Positions 29,001 to 38,309 are shown, counted from the first letter of the stretch. The stretch is DNA of 64,000 nt from CAYNFR01 sp964616755 (GCA_964616755.1 CAZTSI010000014.1:4052-68051), one strand, 5' to 3'. Numbers and translations: made by a program. Notes: generated from the sequence alone by a model not told the origin.

Positions 29001-29008
29001 CAAAAGTA
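29001..29008 (-). promoter_or_regulatory. Candidate -7 promoter box for serC
   Basis: On the minus strand TACTTTTG matches TAnnTTTG, with 26 bases between it and the serC start codon. A TTTTG lies further upstream, but about 32 bases away, too far for the normal -33 spacing. Confidence 0.4.
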
Positions 29009-29133
29009 AGGTATTGTGAATATCCTTAATGTGAATTTGTCAAAATGGATGCATACTATTTAGCCCTACGGCAGATAACTTAAGATGCATGTATACAACA
29101 CCCTCCTAATGAATAAAGAGGATTTTTATAAAA

Positions 29134-30963
29134 TTAGTTGTTCATCGCCACGAGAAACTCATCATTGGACTTAGTACCCAACATGTGTTTGCGCAAAAAT
29201 TCCATTGCTTCATCAGGCTTCATATCAGCTAAATGCTTACGAAGAATAAACATTCGCTTGAGGATGGCTTGATCCAACAGCAATTCTTCGCGTCTAGTAC
29301 TCGACTTTGTCAAGTCTATGGACGGATACAATCTCTTGTTGGCAAGTGTACGATCTAATTGAAGTTCCATGTTGCCTGTACCTTTGAATTCTTCAAAAAT
29401 TACTTCATCCATTTTAGATCCTGTATCTGTTAAGGCTGTAGCCAAAATAGTCAGTGACCCTCCATTTTCAATATTCCGCGCAGCACCAAAGAATTTTTTA
29501 GGTTTTTGTAGGGCATTTGCTTCAACCCCCCCTGATAAAACTTTACCACTTGCAGGCGCAACGGTGTTATAAGCTCTTGCTAGACGAGTTATGGAGTCAA
29601 GTAAGATGACCACGTCGTGTCCACATTCCACTAAGCGCTTAGCTTTTTCAATAGCAATATTCGCAACGCGTACATGATTATCAGCAGGTTCATCGAAAGT
29701 AGAGGAGATTACTTCTGCATTGACATTTCGTCGCATATCCGTAACTTCTTCTGGGCGTTCATCTATAAGTAGTACTATCAAGTAGCACTCTGGGTGATTT
29801 TGTGCTATAGCATTGGCAATGTCCTTCAACAAAAAAGTCTTACCAGTCTTAGGTTGTGAAACAATCAATCCCCGCTGACCTTTACCGATAGGAGTAAACA
29901 AGTCAATCATGCGATTACCATAGTCCTTACCATCTGGTCTTGACGTAAGTGTAAACTTTTGATCTGGAAACAAAGGGGTAAGATAATCAAAAGGAACACG
30001 ATCTCTAATGGCCTCTACTGTCAAGCCATTGATAGACGACACCTTTAAAAGGGCAAAATACTTCTCGCCTTCTTTGGGTGGTCGAATTTCTCCTTTCACC
30101 GTATCACCTGTCTTTAGTCCAAAAAGCTTTATTTGAGAAGGTGATACATAGACATCATCAGGAGAGGTGAGATAGTTATAATCTGAGCTTCGCAAAAATC
30201 CGTAACCATCAGGCATCATTTCCAATACGCCTTCACCTTCTACTAAGCCATCAAGATCAAGATTAAATCTTTTTTTCCTTTCTTCTGGTTTATGAGCTCT
30301 ATCCTCTGATTTTTGAGGGCGCTCTTCATTATTACTTCTTTGAAGTCGCTCTTCATTACGAGGTGATCTTTCTTCGTTGCGCTGAGGGCGCTCTTCATTA
30401 CGGGGTGATCTTTCTTCGTTGCGTTGAAGGCGCTCTTCATTACGGGGTGATCTTTCTTCGTTGCGATGTTGACGATCTTCATTACGGGAGCTCCTTTCAT
30501 TATTGCGGGGGGATCGTTCTTCATTGCGAGGGGATCGTTCAGGTGTTCTAGATGCTTTATCTTCTGTTCGATCATTTCTATTATCCGTTCTTCGAGGTCT
30601 TGATTCTTTTTTCTCAATGGAGCTATCAGCATCGTTCTTTTCGACAACTTTGGGAGCCACGGCTTCGATTTTTTTATGATGTGGCGTCCTAGGTGTCTTC
30701 AAATTATCAGTAGCTTGAGATTGCGTCACTTCTTTAGCTGAACTGCTTTTCTCGGCAGTTTTTGCATCAGCTTTTTTGGATGTTGGCTCTTTGGATATTG
30801 CTTTCTTTTCAGTTGTTCCACCTCCTATGACAGCTTGATGGTCTAATATTTTATAAATAAGATCTTGTTTGCTTAGCTTTTTAAAGCCCGTCATCTTTAG
30901 TTTTTCAGCTAATTCTTTGAGATCAGGAACTAGCATTTCGTTCAATTGCAAAATATCGTACAT
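29134..30963 (-). CDS. rho: Transcription termination factor Rho with charged repeat insertion
   Basis: 609 residues against about 420 in E. coli. Rho N-terminal helical domain (1-43, 'DLKELAEKLKMTGFKKLSKQDLI'), then a low-complexity insertion (about 50-232) that becomes an R/N/E/S/P repeat between about 141 and 225, then the RNA-binding cold-shock-like domain (about 236-315, 'EGVLEMMPDGYGFLR'), and the RecA-type ATPase with Walker A QPKTGKT (370-376) and Walker B VVILLD (451-456). The C-terminal 'GNMELQLDRTLANKRLYPSIDL' is standard. Long insertions between the N-terminal and RNA-binding domains are known in Bacteroidota Rho; the DNA under this one is a 42-bp tandem repeat. The core is intact and should be functional. 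Confidence 0.96.
   Translation of the reverse strand: MYDILQLNEMLVPDLKELAEKLKMTGFKKLSKQDLIYKILDHQAVIGGGTTEKKAISKEPTSKKADAKTAEKSSSAKEVTQSQATDNLKTPRTPHHKKIEAVAPKVVEKNDADSSIEKKESRPRRTDNRNDRTEDKASRTPERSPRNEERSPRNNERSSRNEDRQHRNEERSPRNEERLQRNEERSPRNEERPQRNEERSPRNEERLQRSNNEERPQKSEDRAHKPEERKKRFNLDLDGLVEGEGVLEMMPDGYGFLRSSDYNYLTSPDDVYVSPSQIKLFGLKTGDTVKGEIRPPKEGEKYFALLKVSSINGLTVEAIRDRVPFDYLTPLFPDQKFTLTSRPDGKDYGNRMIDLFTPIGKGQRGLIVSQPKTGKTFLLKDIANAIAQNHPECYLIVLLIDERPEEVTDMRRNVNAEVISSTFDEPADNHVRVANIAIEKAKRLVECGHDVVILLDSITRLARAYNTVAPASGKVLSGGVEANALQKPKKFFGAARNIENGGSLTILATALTDTGSKMDEVIFEEFKGTGNMELQLDRTLANKRLYPSIDLTKSSTRREELLLDQAILKRMFILRKHLADMKPDEAMEFLRKHMLGTKSNDEFLVAMNN
30307..30540. repeat. 42-bp tandem repeat inside rho
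   Basis: Units starting CTCTTCATTACG begin at 30349, 30391 and 30433, with a degenerate one at 30475; the spacing is exactly 42 bases (14 codons, NEERSPRNEER plus three variable residues). Each unit is itself two related 21-base halves. Flanking DNA on both sides has weaker copies. Because the unit is a multiple of three, gain or loss of copies keeps the frame. Confidence 0.85.
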
Positions 30964-31178
30964 CTAGAAACGTGCTTTTAGGAGTGTTGATAATTGATTT
31001 AAAACATTATTAATCGCCCGTCAGGAGAAGAGCGTCCGCAGAGATAAATTTTATTAAGGAATACAAGAAGAATATCTGAGCAGATAATTCTGCCGCGAAA
31101 TTACACTATTTTTTGAGTAGTCAAAGAGGTATCTTACTTAATTCTTTGTCACCTTTGTACTGCAATTAACGAAATAGT

Positions 31179-32459
31179 ATGCTTACTATCCAACAGATAA
31201 GAGAAAATACAGATGAAATAGCTGACCGTTTAACTAAGCGAATGTTGTCATATGACGTCACAGTACAGTTAAGAAACATTATTGCCAAGGATGATCTGCG
31301 CAAGGCGCAACAGGCCGAACTTGACGAGCTACAGGCCCAGGTCAATCGATTGTCTAAAGATATAGGTGACTTGTTTAAAGCAGGAGAAGGACAATTGGCT
31401 CAGCAAAAAAAATCTGAGGTCAATATCCTCAAAGAGAGCATTTCAGAGAAATCTGCTATACACAAACATAACATTGAAGAGATTGAAAATACGCTTATTG
31501 CACTGCCCAATGCACCACATACCTCCGTTCCTAAAGGGCGTTCATCAGAGGAAAATGAGTTGTATAAGGAAGGTTCGATTGCCATTCCTGAACTACACAA
31601 AGAGGCAAAACCGCATTGGGAATTAGCGGCGCAATATAAGCTGATTGATTTCGAAACAGGCACCAAAATAGCTGGCTCTGGCTTTCCTCTGTATCGAGGC
31701 AAAGGCGCAAAATTGCAACGAGCGCTTATTTCTTTTTTCTTAGATCAAGCAAGTGCCGCCGGCTATGAAGAAGTGTTGCCCCCTCATCTAGTAAATCCTG
31801 ACACGGCTCGTGCCACCGGACAGTTGCCAGATAAAGAGGGGCAGATGTATCACTGCGAAAAAGATGATCTATACCTTATTCCAACCGCAGAGGTGCCCGT
31901 AACGAACATATACAGAGATACAATTTTATCAGAATCAGACCTACCTATAAAACATTGTGCTTATACACCATGTTTCAGGCGAGAAGCGGGATCGTATGGT
32001 GCTGATGTCAAAGGGCTCAACCGCCTCCACCAATTTGATAAAGTAGAAATCGTGCAAATTGCTCATCCGGAGAGGTCTTATGACGTACTTCACGAGATGC
32101 TTGAGCATGTAGAAGGATTATTGTTAAAGTTGGAACTACCCTATAGGATATTGCGTTTATGCGGTGGTGATATGGGATTCACCTCTGCTTTGACATATGA
32201 TTTTGAAGTGTATAGCGCAGCTCAGGCACGATGGTTGGAAGTGAGTTCAGTGTCTAATTTTGAAACCTTTCAGTCCAATCGCTTAAAACTGCGTTATAGA
32301 GATCAGGAAGGAAAAAGACATTTAGCGCATACACTAAACGGAAGTGCATTGGCGCTGGCGCGCATTGTTGCCGCCTTATTAGAAAATCATCAAGATGCAG
32401 ACGGAGTTAATATTCCCTATGCTTTAAGAGAATATACTAAATTTGAACGAATAAATTAA
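31179..32459 (+). CDS. serS: Seryl-tRNA synthetase
   Basis: 426 residues, normal length. N-terminal coiled-coil arm (about 30-105), then the class II core: 'LIPTAEVPVTNIYRD', motif 2 'CFRREAGSYGADVKGLNRLHQFDKVE' region and motif 3 'LNGSALALARIVAALLENHQ'. It charges tRNA-Ser with serine in the cytosol. It is divergent from rho across about 215 bases and is followed after 8 bases by the zinc peptidase gene, so the two are probably one transcript. Confidence 0.97.
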   Translation: MLTIQQIRENTDEIADRLTKRMLSYDVTVQLRNIIAKDDLRKAQQAELDELQAQVNRLSKDIGDLFKAGEGQLAQQKKSEVNILKESISEKSAIHKHNIEEIENTLIALPNAPHTSVPKGRSSEENELYKEGSIAIPELHKEAKPHWELAAQYKLIDFETGTKIAGSGFPLYRGKGAKLQRALISFFLDQASAAGYEEVLPPHLVNPDTARATGQLPDKEGQMYHCEKDDLYLIPTAEVPVTNIYRDTILSESDLPIKHCAYTPCFRREAGSYGADVKGLNRLHQFDKVEIVQIAHPERSYDVLHEMLEHVEGLLLKLELPYRILRLCGGDMGFTSALTYDFEVYSAAQARWLEVSSVSNFETFQSNRLKLRYRDQEGKRHLAHTLNGSALALARIVAALLENHQDADGVNIPYALREYTKFERIN

Positions 32460-32467
32460 TTTATAAG

Positions 32468-33160
32468 ATGATTGGATACTATATAATTATTGGTTTAACA
32501 ACTCTAGGAGGATGGTTGATCAGCAGTCGCTTAAAGTCAAAATTTAAGCATTACAGTCAAATTCCGATTAGATCAGGGAATAGCGGTGCAGAAGTGGCCA
32601 GACAAATGTTATCACATTATGGCATTACTGACGTGACCGTCCAAGAGGGTCAAGGATTTCTTTCAGACCATTATAACCCTTTAAATAAGACGATATCTTT
32701 GAGCCCCGAGGTATTTAGAGGTCGCAGTATTTCATCAGCTGCCGTGGCCGCGCACGAATGCGGTCATGCCGTTCAGCATGCTGAAGCATATCAAATGTTG
32801 AAGGTAAGGAGTGCCCTTGTACCTGTGGTGCAAGCATCTTCAAGTATTCAGCAAATGTTGTTCATGGGTTTTATGTTTGGTATGGCGGCTAGCCCATATT
32901 TGGGGAATATGTTTATGTTGGCCTTAGTCATTACGTTTGGCCTGACAGCTTTATTCACCTTAATTACTTTACCAGTCGAATTTGACGCGAGCCGTCGAGC
33001 CTTGGTATGGTTAGATGAAACAAATACAACTCGAGGTGGCGAATATGATGGCGCCAAAGATGCGCTATGGTGGGCAGCCATGACATATGTAGCAAGTGCT
33101 CTATCAGCGTTATTGATGTTTTTATATTTTTTATTACAGTTTTTAGGAAACAGAGATTAA
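32468..33160 (+). CDS. Membrane zinc peptidase, YugP type (DUF2227-like)
   Basis: 230 residues. A first membrane helix (about 3-20), a domain with the zinc site AAHECGHAVQH (H96, E97, H100 and nearby H104), two or three central and C-terminal membrane helices (about 127-165 and 203-225), and 'VEFDASRRALVWL' as the likely third-ligand region. This matches the YugP-type neutral zinc metallopeptidase family, whose substrate is unknown. It follows serS closely and ends at a strong terminator. Confidence 0.88.
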   Translation: MIGYYIIIGLTTLGGWLISSRLKSKFKHYSQIPIRSGNSGAEVARQMLSHYGITDVTVQEGQGFLSDHYNPLNKTISLSPEVFRGRSISSAAVAAHECGHAVQHAEAYQMLKVRSALVPVVQASSSIQQMLFMGFMFGMAASPYLGNMFMLALVITFGLTALFTLITLPVEFDASRRALVWLDETNTTRGGEYDGAKDALWWAAMTYVASALSALLMFLYFLLQFLGNRD

Positions 33161-33179
33161 GCCGAAAAGGCTATCACAC

Positions 33180-33229
33180 TATACCGAAAGGGTCGCAATA
33201 TTTTGTGGCCCTTTTTTTTGTTCGGTATA
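33180..33229 (+). terminator. Nested intrinsic terminator after the serS operon
   Basis: The inner stem AAAGGGTCGC/GTGGCCCTTT (with two G-U pairs) is followed by eight T. Outside it, TATACCGAA (33180-33188) and TTCGGTATA (33221-33229) form a second, perfect 9-bp arm pair enclosing the whole terminator. Confidence 0.85.
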
Positions 33230-33373
33230 ATCTGAAGACAGCTCTCAAAGAGATAGGTCTAAGACCGTTCTTTCATTTTAGAAGGCCTTATTACAACTAA
33301 GAGAAAAATGTGGAATAATACGCGTTAGACTCTAGCAAATTCGCTACTTTCCCGCTTTATTGGTTATTCTCTC

Positions 33374-34216
33374 ATGATTTTTTTAACCGTCAAAACTACC
33401 TTGTCAATGAACATAAGGTCAATTCTATCTTCTAAGGTCATTCTGTGTTTCGTGATGGCCAGTATATTTCTTTTTTCTTCTTGCAAGAATTCCTCTTCAT
33501 CGACTACCGCAATTGTAGAAGAGAACCAAGGAGAGTGGATAAGTCTCTTTGATGGCACAACCACAGATGGTTGGCGAGCCTACAATGGCAAAGAACTTCC
33601 ATCGCAATGGGTTATTGAAGATGGTAATTTGACGTTTGATATCAATCGCAAATTGGTCGGTGTTGAGCATCAGGGAGGAAAAGATATCATCTATGCCGCC
33701 GAAGAATTTGAAAATTTTGATCTGCATCTCGAATGGAAAATCCCAGAAGGGGGCAATAGCGGTATTTTTTATCACCTCAAAGAAGGTTATAAAGGCCCTT
33801 ATGAAGTATCGCCAGAGTATCAACTTATTGATGATGAAAATTATGCGTCTTTGCACGACCTTACGGATTACAACCTATCGCTAGGTCATACCCAAAATCC
33901 GGATAAGCTTCAAGAACTACAAAAAACGGCAGCAGATTATGCCATGTATCCTGCAGATGCGGCTAAAAAAATATTGCACCCCGCAGGGGAATGGAACACC
34001 ACTAGAATTCTTTTTACTCCTGAAAAAGTCGAGCATTGGTTGAATGGTCAGATGGTTTTGTCTTTTGTGCCTTGGTCAGAAGATTGGTTAGAAAAGAAAA
34101 ATTCAGGGAAATGGAAAGATATGCCAGATTATGGCAAGTTCAAAACTGGCTTCATCGGGCTTCAAGATCACGATAGTCCTTTATGGTTTAGAAATATAAA
34201 AATTAAAAAACTCTAG
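33374..34216 (+). CDS. DUF1080 (3-keto-disaccharide hydrolase-like) lipoprotein
   Basis: 280 residues as listed; the likely start is M12 (base 33407, MNIRSIL), giving a signal peptide with a lipobox at LFSSC. The rest is one DUF1080 beta-sandwich: 'WISLFDGTTTDGWRAYNG', 'FDLHLEWKIPEGGNSGIFYHL', 'EYQLIDD', 'GFIGLQDH'. Members act on 3-keto-glycosides or bind sugars of that kind. It precedes a Gfo/Idh/MocA oxidoreductase by 10 bases, the usual partner, which supports a role in oxidised-sugar breakdown in the periplasm. Confidence 0.88.
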   Translation: MIFLTVKTTLSMNIRSILSSKVILCFVMASIFLFSSCKNSSSSTTAIVEENQGEWISLFDGTTTDGWRAYNGKELPSQWVIEDGNLTFDINRKLVGVEHQGGKDIIYAAEEFENFDLHLEWKIPEGGNSGIFYHLKEGYKGPYEVSPEYQLIDDENYASLHDLTDYNLSLGHTQNPDKLQELQKTAADYAMYPADAAKKILHPAGEWNTTRILFTPEKVEHWLNGQMVLSFVPWSEDWLEKKNSGKWKDMPDYGKFKTGFIGLQDHDSPLWFRNIKIKKL

Positions 34217-34226
34217 TACTCAACTC

Positions 34227-35579
34227 ATGATCATAAAAAGAAGACAATTTGTCAAAAGCACAGCCGCCTTGGCCACTGTTGCGTTTTTACCCGCTTGCAA
34301 TACAAAGAATGCCTCAGAGCAAGTAGCCAAAAGATTAAGAACTGCACATATTGGGGTGGGAAATATGGGCGGCGAAGACCTTAAGGCTATTTCATCACAT
34401 GCAAGAGTCGATGTAACAGCACTTTGCGATGTTGACGCGAATGCTTTGGCTGCAGCGCAAAAATTATTCCCTAATGCTAAGCTTTTTTCTGACTATCGTG
34501 TGATGTTCAAAGAGATAGCAGACGAAATAGATGCCGTAATCGTATCAACTCCCGACCATACTCATGCCCCAGCCTCGATGATGGCCATGAATCTGGACAA
34601 AGCCGTATACTGCCAAAAACCATTGACACACCATGTCTCGGAGGCAAGGGCAATGAGAAAATTGGCCAAAGACAAAAATCTAACAACCCAAATGGGTATT
34701 CAAGTGCACTCTTTTTATGATTACAAGTTAGCAACAATATTGATCCAAAACGGCATCATAGGTAAAGTGAGCGAGGTGCAGGCATGGTCACCCAAAAACT
34801 GGGGATATGATGGACCTCTGCCAGAAGGCGAAGACGTAGTACCCTCTACCCTTGATTGGAATCTTTGGCTGGGCACCAGCAGAGAGCGTCCTTTTAAAGA
34901 GGACATGTACCACCCTGGCAAGTGGAGAAAAATCATGGACTATGGGTGCGGTACGCTAGGAGATATGGGGGTTCATATTTTTGATACCCCGTACAATGCC
35001 TTGCAACTAGATGTTCCGCGAACAATAACAAATAATTGTAGAGAGAGTAATGGCTTTGGATTTCCCGAAAATAATATAGTAACTTATGAGTTTCCAGGTA
35101 CCGAATATACAACCGAAAGTCTAAAGTGGGTGTGGTATGATGGTGCTGGCGCTCCGCAAATCAATGATCTACTCCGTTTGCCCAACAATGAAACGCTGCC
35201 AGAGCAAGGAGCCATGTTTATTGGCGAAAAAGGAAGGCTTCTCTTGCCACATTTTATGGAGTTGCCTCGCCTTATTATAGATGGTGCATATGTAGACATT
35301 GACCTCTCTTCCTATCCAGAGGCACAAGCCATGGGTCAGCCCGTGAGAGATTATTTAGTCGAAGGAGCTAAACATTATCACCAATTTGTTGATGCATGTC
35401 TTGGCGAAGCGGAATGTACCGCTCCGTTCTCTTATGCGGCCAGATTGACAGAGACCATTTTGCTTGGTGTTATTGCTGGTAGATTTCCTAATAAGACCTT
35501 GCATTGGGATAGCGAAAAAGCTCTTTTTGCCGAGACAGAGGCTAATGTGTTTTTAGATGGAGTCTATCGCAGTTTCTAG
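34227..35579 (+). CDS. Tat-exported Gfo/Idh/MocA family oxidoreductase
   Basis: 450 residues. The N-terminus is a Tat signal (KRRQFVK at 4-10) ending in a possible lipobox (FLPAC, C24). The nucleotide-binding motif is GVGNMG (43-48), and the family's EKP motif appears as QKP (K131, 'YCQKPLTHHVSEA'). The C-terminal domain follows the form common in Bacteroidota and Planctomycetes ('WNLWLGTSRERPF', 'HIFDTPYNALQLD'). It probably binds NAD(P) carried in during folding and oxidises or reduces a sugar in the periplasm, together with the DUF1080 protein. Substrate unknown. Confidence 0.9.
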   Translation: MIIKRRQFVKSTAALATVAFLPACNTKNASEQVAKRLRTAHIGVGNMGGEDLKAISSHARVDVTALCDVDANALAAAQKLFPNAKLFSDYRVMFKEIADEIDAVIVSTPDHTHAPASMMAMNLDKAVYCQKPLTHHVSEARAMRKLAKDKNLTTQMGIQVHSFYDYKLATILIQNGIIGKVSEVQAWSPKNWGYDGPLPEGEDVVPSTLDWNLWLGTSRERPFKEDMYHPGKWRKIMDYGCGTLGDMGVHIFDTPYNALQLDVPRTITNNCRESNGFGFPENNIVTYEFPGTEYTTESLKWVWYDGAGAPQINDLLRLPNNETLPEQGAMFIGEKGRLLLPHFMELPRLIIDGAYVDIDLSSYPEAQAMGQPVRDYLVEGAKHYHQFVDACLGEAECTAPFSYAARLTETILLGVIAGRFPNKTLHWDSEKALFAETEANVFLDGVYRSF

Positions 35580-35657
35580 CTGGATTCTTTTAGTTTTTGA
35601 TCGTCATTTGCAGATAATCGGACATTATGACAACGTCCGTGCATTAATATAGAACCT

Positions 35658-36656
35658 ATGTATACGAAAAAGAACTATGGTTTTTGGATGACCTTCAATT
35701 GGTCTAAGTGGCCATTTTTCTGGGGACTCATCTACGCATCGATCATTGCGGGTTTATCAATAGTCGTGCGTTACTATTTTGACGTGGATATATCAATAAG
35801 CTGGCAGCCGATAAGTGTGCTTGGTATTGCTGTTGCTTTCTATCTAGGATTCAAAAATAACGCAAGCTATGATCGCACATGGGAAGCGAGAAAAATTTGG
35901 GGAGGTATTGTCAATACCTCGCGGACATTTGGCGTGGCGGTTTGTGCCTTTATACAAGGAGAGGGCAGCGATGCTATCAAAAAAGAGTTGATTTATCGAC
36001 ACATCGCTTGGTTGACTGCTTTGAGATATCAACTTAGATTGGCTCGTGAATGGGAGCATACTGAAGATAGAGTCAAAGGACTTTATATCCCTGAGGTGTC
36101 CGAGGCTTATTTAGACCAGCTAGATAACGATTTAGGCCCGTTTATCAGCCATGAAGAATATCAAGAGTACAAAACGCGAGCTAATATGGCAACGCAAATT
36201 TTGAAAAAACAATCGCTACGTCTCCAAGAGCTAAAGGATCAGAATTATTTTGACGATTTTCGACACATGGAGTTTCATCATCATATAGCAAGCCTTTATG
36301 AAGAGCAAGGCAGAAGTGAGCGCATCAAAAATTTTCCTTTCCCTCGACAATATGCGTCTACAGCACTCTGGATGACGGTGGTCTTCAGCCTCCTGCTACC
36401 CTTTGGAATGACAGAAATATTCAAAGAGAAGGGAGAAATCATGTTTTGGCTATGTGTCCCTATGTCAGCACTGATCAATTGGGCGTTTTTTCTGATGGAG
36501 AAGATAGGTGATTATTCTGAGAATCCATTTGAAGGTACGTATAATGATGTACCTATAACGTCAATTAGCAGAGGGATAGAAAACGATTTGCGCGAGATGA
36601 TTAACGATGACAATATTTCTAAACCCCTTGCGAGCACTAATGGCTTCTTGATGTAA
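35658..36656 (+). CDS. Bestrophin family membrane protein
   Basis: 332 residues. The bestrophin pattern is clear: 'WSKWPFFWGLIYASIIAG' near the start, 'LGIAVAFYLGFKNNASYDRTWEARKIWGGIVNTSRTF' (about 55-91), a helical middle, two C-terminal membrane helices ('STALWMTVVFSLLLPFG', 'MFWLCVPMSALINWAFFLME'), and the closing 'ENPFEGTYNDVPITSISRGIENDL'. Bacterial members form pentameric ion channels; the ion is not readable here. It follows the oxidoreductase by about 80 bases, but no link is implied. Confidence 0.92.
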   Translation: MYTKKNYGFWMTFNWSKWPFFWGLIYASIIAGLSIVVRYYFDVDISISWQPISVLGIAVAFYLGFKNNASYDRTWEARKIWGGIVNTSRTFGVAVCAFIQGEGSDAIKKELIYRHIAWLTALRYQLRLAREWEHTEDRVKGLYIPEVSEAYLDQLDNDLGPFISHEEYQEYKTRANMATQILKKQSLRLQELKDQNYFDDFRHMEFHHHIASLYEEQGRSERIKNFPFPRQYASTALWMTVVFSLLLPFGMTEIFKEKGEIMFWLCVPMSALINWAFFLMEKIGDYSENPFEGTYNDVPITSISRGIENDLREMINDDNISKPLASTNGFLM

Positions 36657-36961
36657 AATCGAAGTATTACGGTTCAATACCCCTACGTCTTTTTTTAAAT
36701 CAGCCGTCGAGACTTTGCCTAAGGTCATCATTGCGGTTGTTTCCGACAACAAATTTTAACTGCGGGTATGCGTCAGTACTTCGTTGTGAAGGTACAAAGA
36801 GCAATAAAATATGTTATGTTACTTTCAGAGGCATAGTATCGCTAAAGAGAAGGAAGAAGATAAAGTATAAGCGCTTGTTTTCCATCTGTATAAATTGGTA
36901 ATAGAGTTTCTAGTGCATATTGTCGACTTAAATCAGTAGCATGTAAGGACATCTCACCTTA
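36657..36961. other. Gene-free stretch after the bestrophin gene
   Basis: About 300 bases with no open frame I would support and no clear terminator. It leads into the decayed minus-strand remnant at 36962-37317. Confidence 0.5.
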
Positions 36962-37317
36962 CTAAAATATACCCTGAGTTAGAATATCTCTTTTTTGGAA
37001 ATCGCCTATTTTTATCGCTGTTTTGGCAAAGTTGTATTGTATATAAACATCGAGACGTTCCTTACCTCTGGCGTAACTAATGCGTGTCTGCGCAGGTGCG
37101 TCTAATAACTATTACGCATCAAATTGTCAAACAAGTAATCCTTATGATTCAATAGACTTTGATATAATTTCTTTTGGCTCAATAAATAATCGTAACAAAG
37201 ACTGCTACTATGAGGGTCAGAAAGAAAATCAGAATTATACTTGTCTGATCGACCATTAGATCTTACTGCATCATTAGCAACTGTCTTTCTATAACACCCT
37301 CTATTGATTCTTGACAT
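36962..37317 (-). pseudogene. Possible frameshifted remnant, family unknown
   Basis: On the minus strand a 71-codon frame (37317-37102, ending 'KDYLFDNLMRNSY') is followed at once, in another frame, by 48 codons that read 'LLDAPAQTRISYARGK', 'VYIQYNFAKTAIK' and 'GDFQKRDILTQGIF' before a stop at 36962. Both pieces look like protein rather than noise, and one frameshift near 37100 would join them. I recognise no family. It could equally be two chance frames. Confidence 0.3.
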
Positions 37318-37516
37318 TTGTTAAAGTGTTCCCTATAGCGCCCGATCCTTCAACTTATGTAAACATATACTTATTTAAGTTGCCCCGCCCTCATTTTGGC
37401 TAAACAACATTATGAATGGAAAGATAGTAAGTAGCCATGCCGTTTGTATCTTCAGGAACAAAATAAGCTGTCAAACAAAGCGTCATTTGCGATGGCTTAG
37501 AAACAAATTGTCCTCG

Positions 37517-38083
37517 ATGAAAGAACTAAGGTCAACTCAGGGTTATGTTGTTCGCATTGTGGCCACCGTCTTGATAAAGTGCCTGTGTTTGCCGATCTGT
37601 ACAGCACAAGCCCAGCCAATTGCGCGATTTTATAACGTCTACAACTATGATGACCGCAATGGCAACAACTTTGGCCATATTAACGATCTTCAGATAGACA
37701 AATGGGGTACCATTTGGGTTAAAAATAAGACCCAATTGCGCAATTTTGATGGTCAATCTATTAATTCATTTTCTAATCGTGCAATACAAGACATGGGCCT
37801 GCCTAGCTCGGTATTTGTGGATATCACTCTCGATACCTCGGGGATCATTTGGTTGATAGATGAGAAGTATCTGTATCAACAAGTCCAACAAAGAAATTTT
37901 GAACCAATAGTTATATTGCTATTATCTGGTGAGGAGCAGCTTGTTTCGATCAACTCCTCCGCCCAGCATACCCTTCTCCTAGGCACAAAGACTGGAGGCA
38001 TTATGGTGTATGATCCTACGAAACTCCAGATTGCCTATTCCTTCTTCGGTTCATCAATGGGGCATGTTAAAAATATTGTTTGA
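37517..38083 (+). pseudogene. N-terminal fragment of a propeller-type sensor protein
   Basis: The most likely start is the ATG at 37517, which gives a signal peptide ('VLIKCLCLPICTAQAQ'). Then come two or three blades of the two-component-regulator propeller kind: 'GHINDLQIDKWGTIWVKNKTQLRNFDGQ', 'VDITLDTSGIIWLIDEKYLYQ', 'LLLGTKTGGIMVYDPTK'. Full-length relatives have about 14 blades, a Y_Y_Y domain, a membrane helix and a kinase or LuxR output, usually 900 or more residues. Here the frame stops at 38083 after about 188 residues. The remains of a LuxR output follow 16 bases later, so this is the head of a gene that lost its middle. Confidence 0.75.
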
Positions 38084-38099
38084 ATAGCGGGGGGGGTAG

Positions 38100-38222
38100 G
38101 TCGTAGCGCGCGAACTGAATATTAGCGATCACACTGTACGATCACGTATCAAGAACATATACGCTAAGCTCAATGTCAATTCGATCACAGGAGCGATTAA
38201 TAAGACCTTGCTACATAAGTAA
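38100..38222 (+). pseudogene. LuxR-type helix-turn-helix tail (remnant)
   Basis: Forty codons, with no start of their own, read 'VARELNISDHTVRSRIKNIYAKL' and then 'NSITGAINKTLLHK' before a TAA stop. This is the recognition half of a LuxR/GerE DNA-binding domain and its normal C-terminal end. It is in a different frame from the propeller fragment and is separated from it by a G8 tract (38089-38096). It fits the C-terminus of the same sensor gene after an internal deletion, or the tail of a neighbouring response regulator. Confidence 0.75.
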
Positions 38223-38309
38223 AATGAGACCTCGCAGAAGGGGGTCAATGGCTGTTTTCTTTTGATGAACCTTAAGGTGTTATATATTGATATAAGACGG
38301 CACCAATAT

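Noticed and set aside
30340..30490. Repeat array considered as a CRISPR
   Set aside because: The 42-bp units are contiguous, have no unique spacers, keep the reading frame, and lie inside rho.
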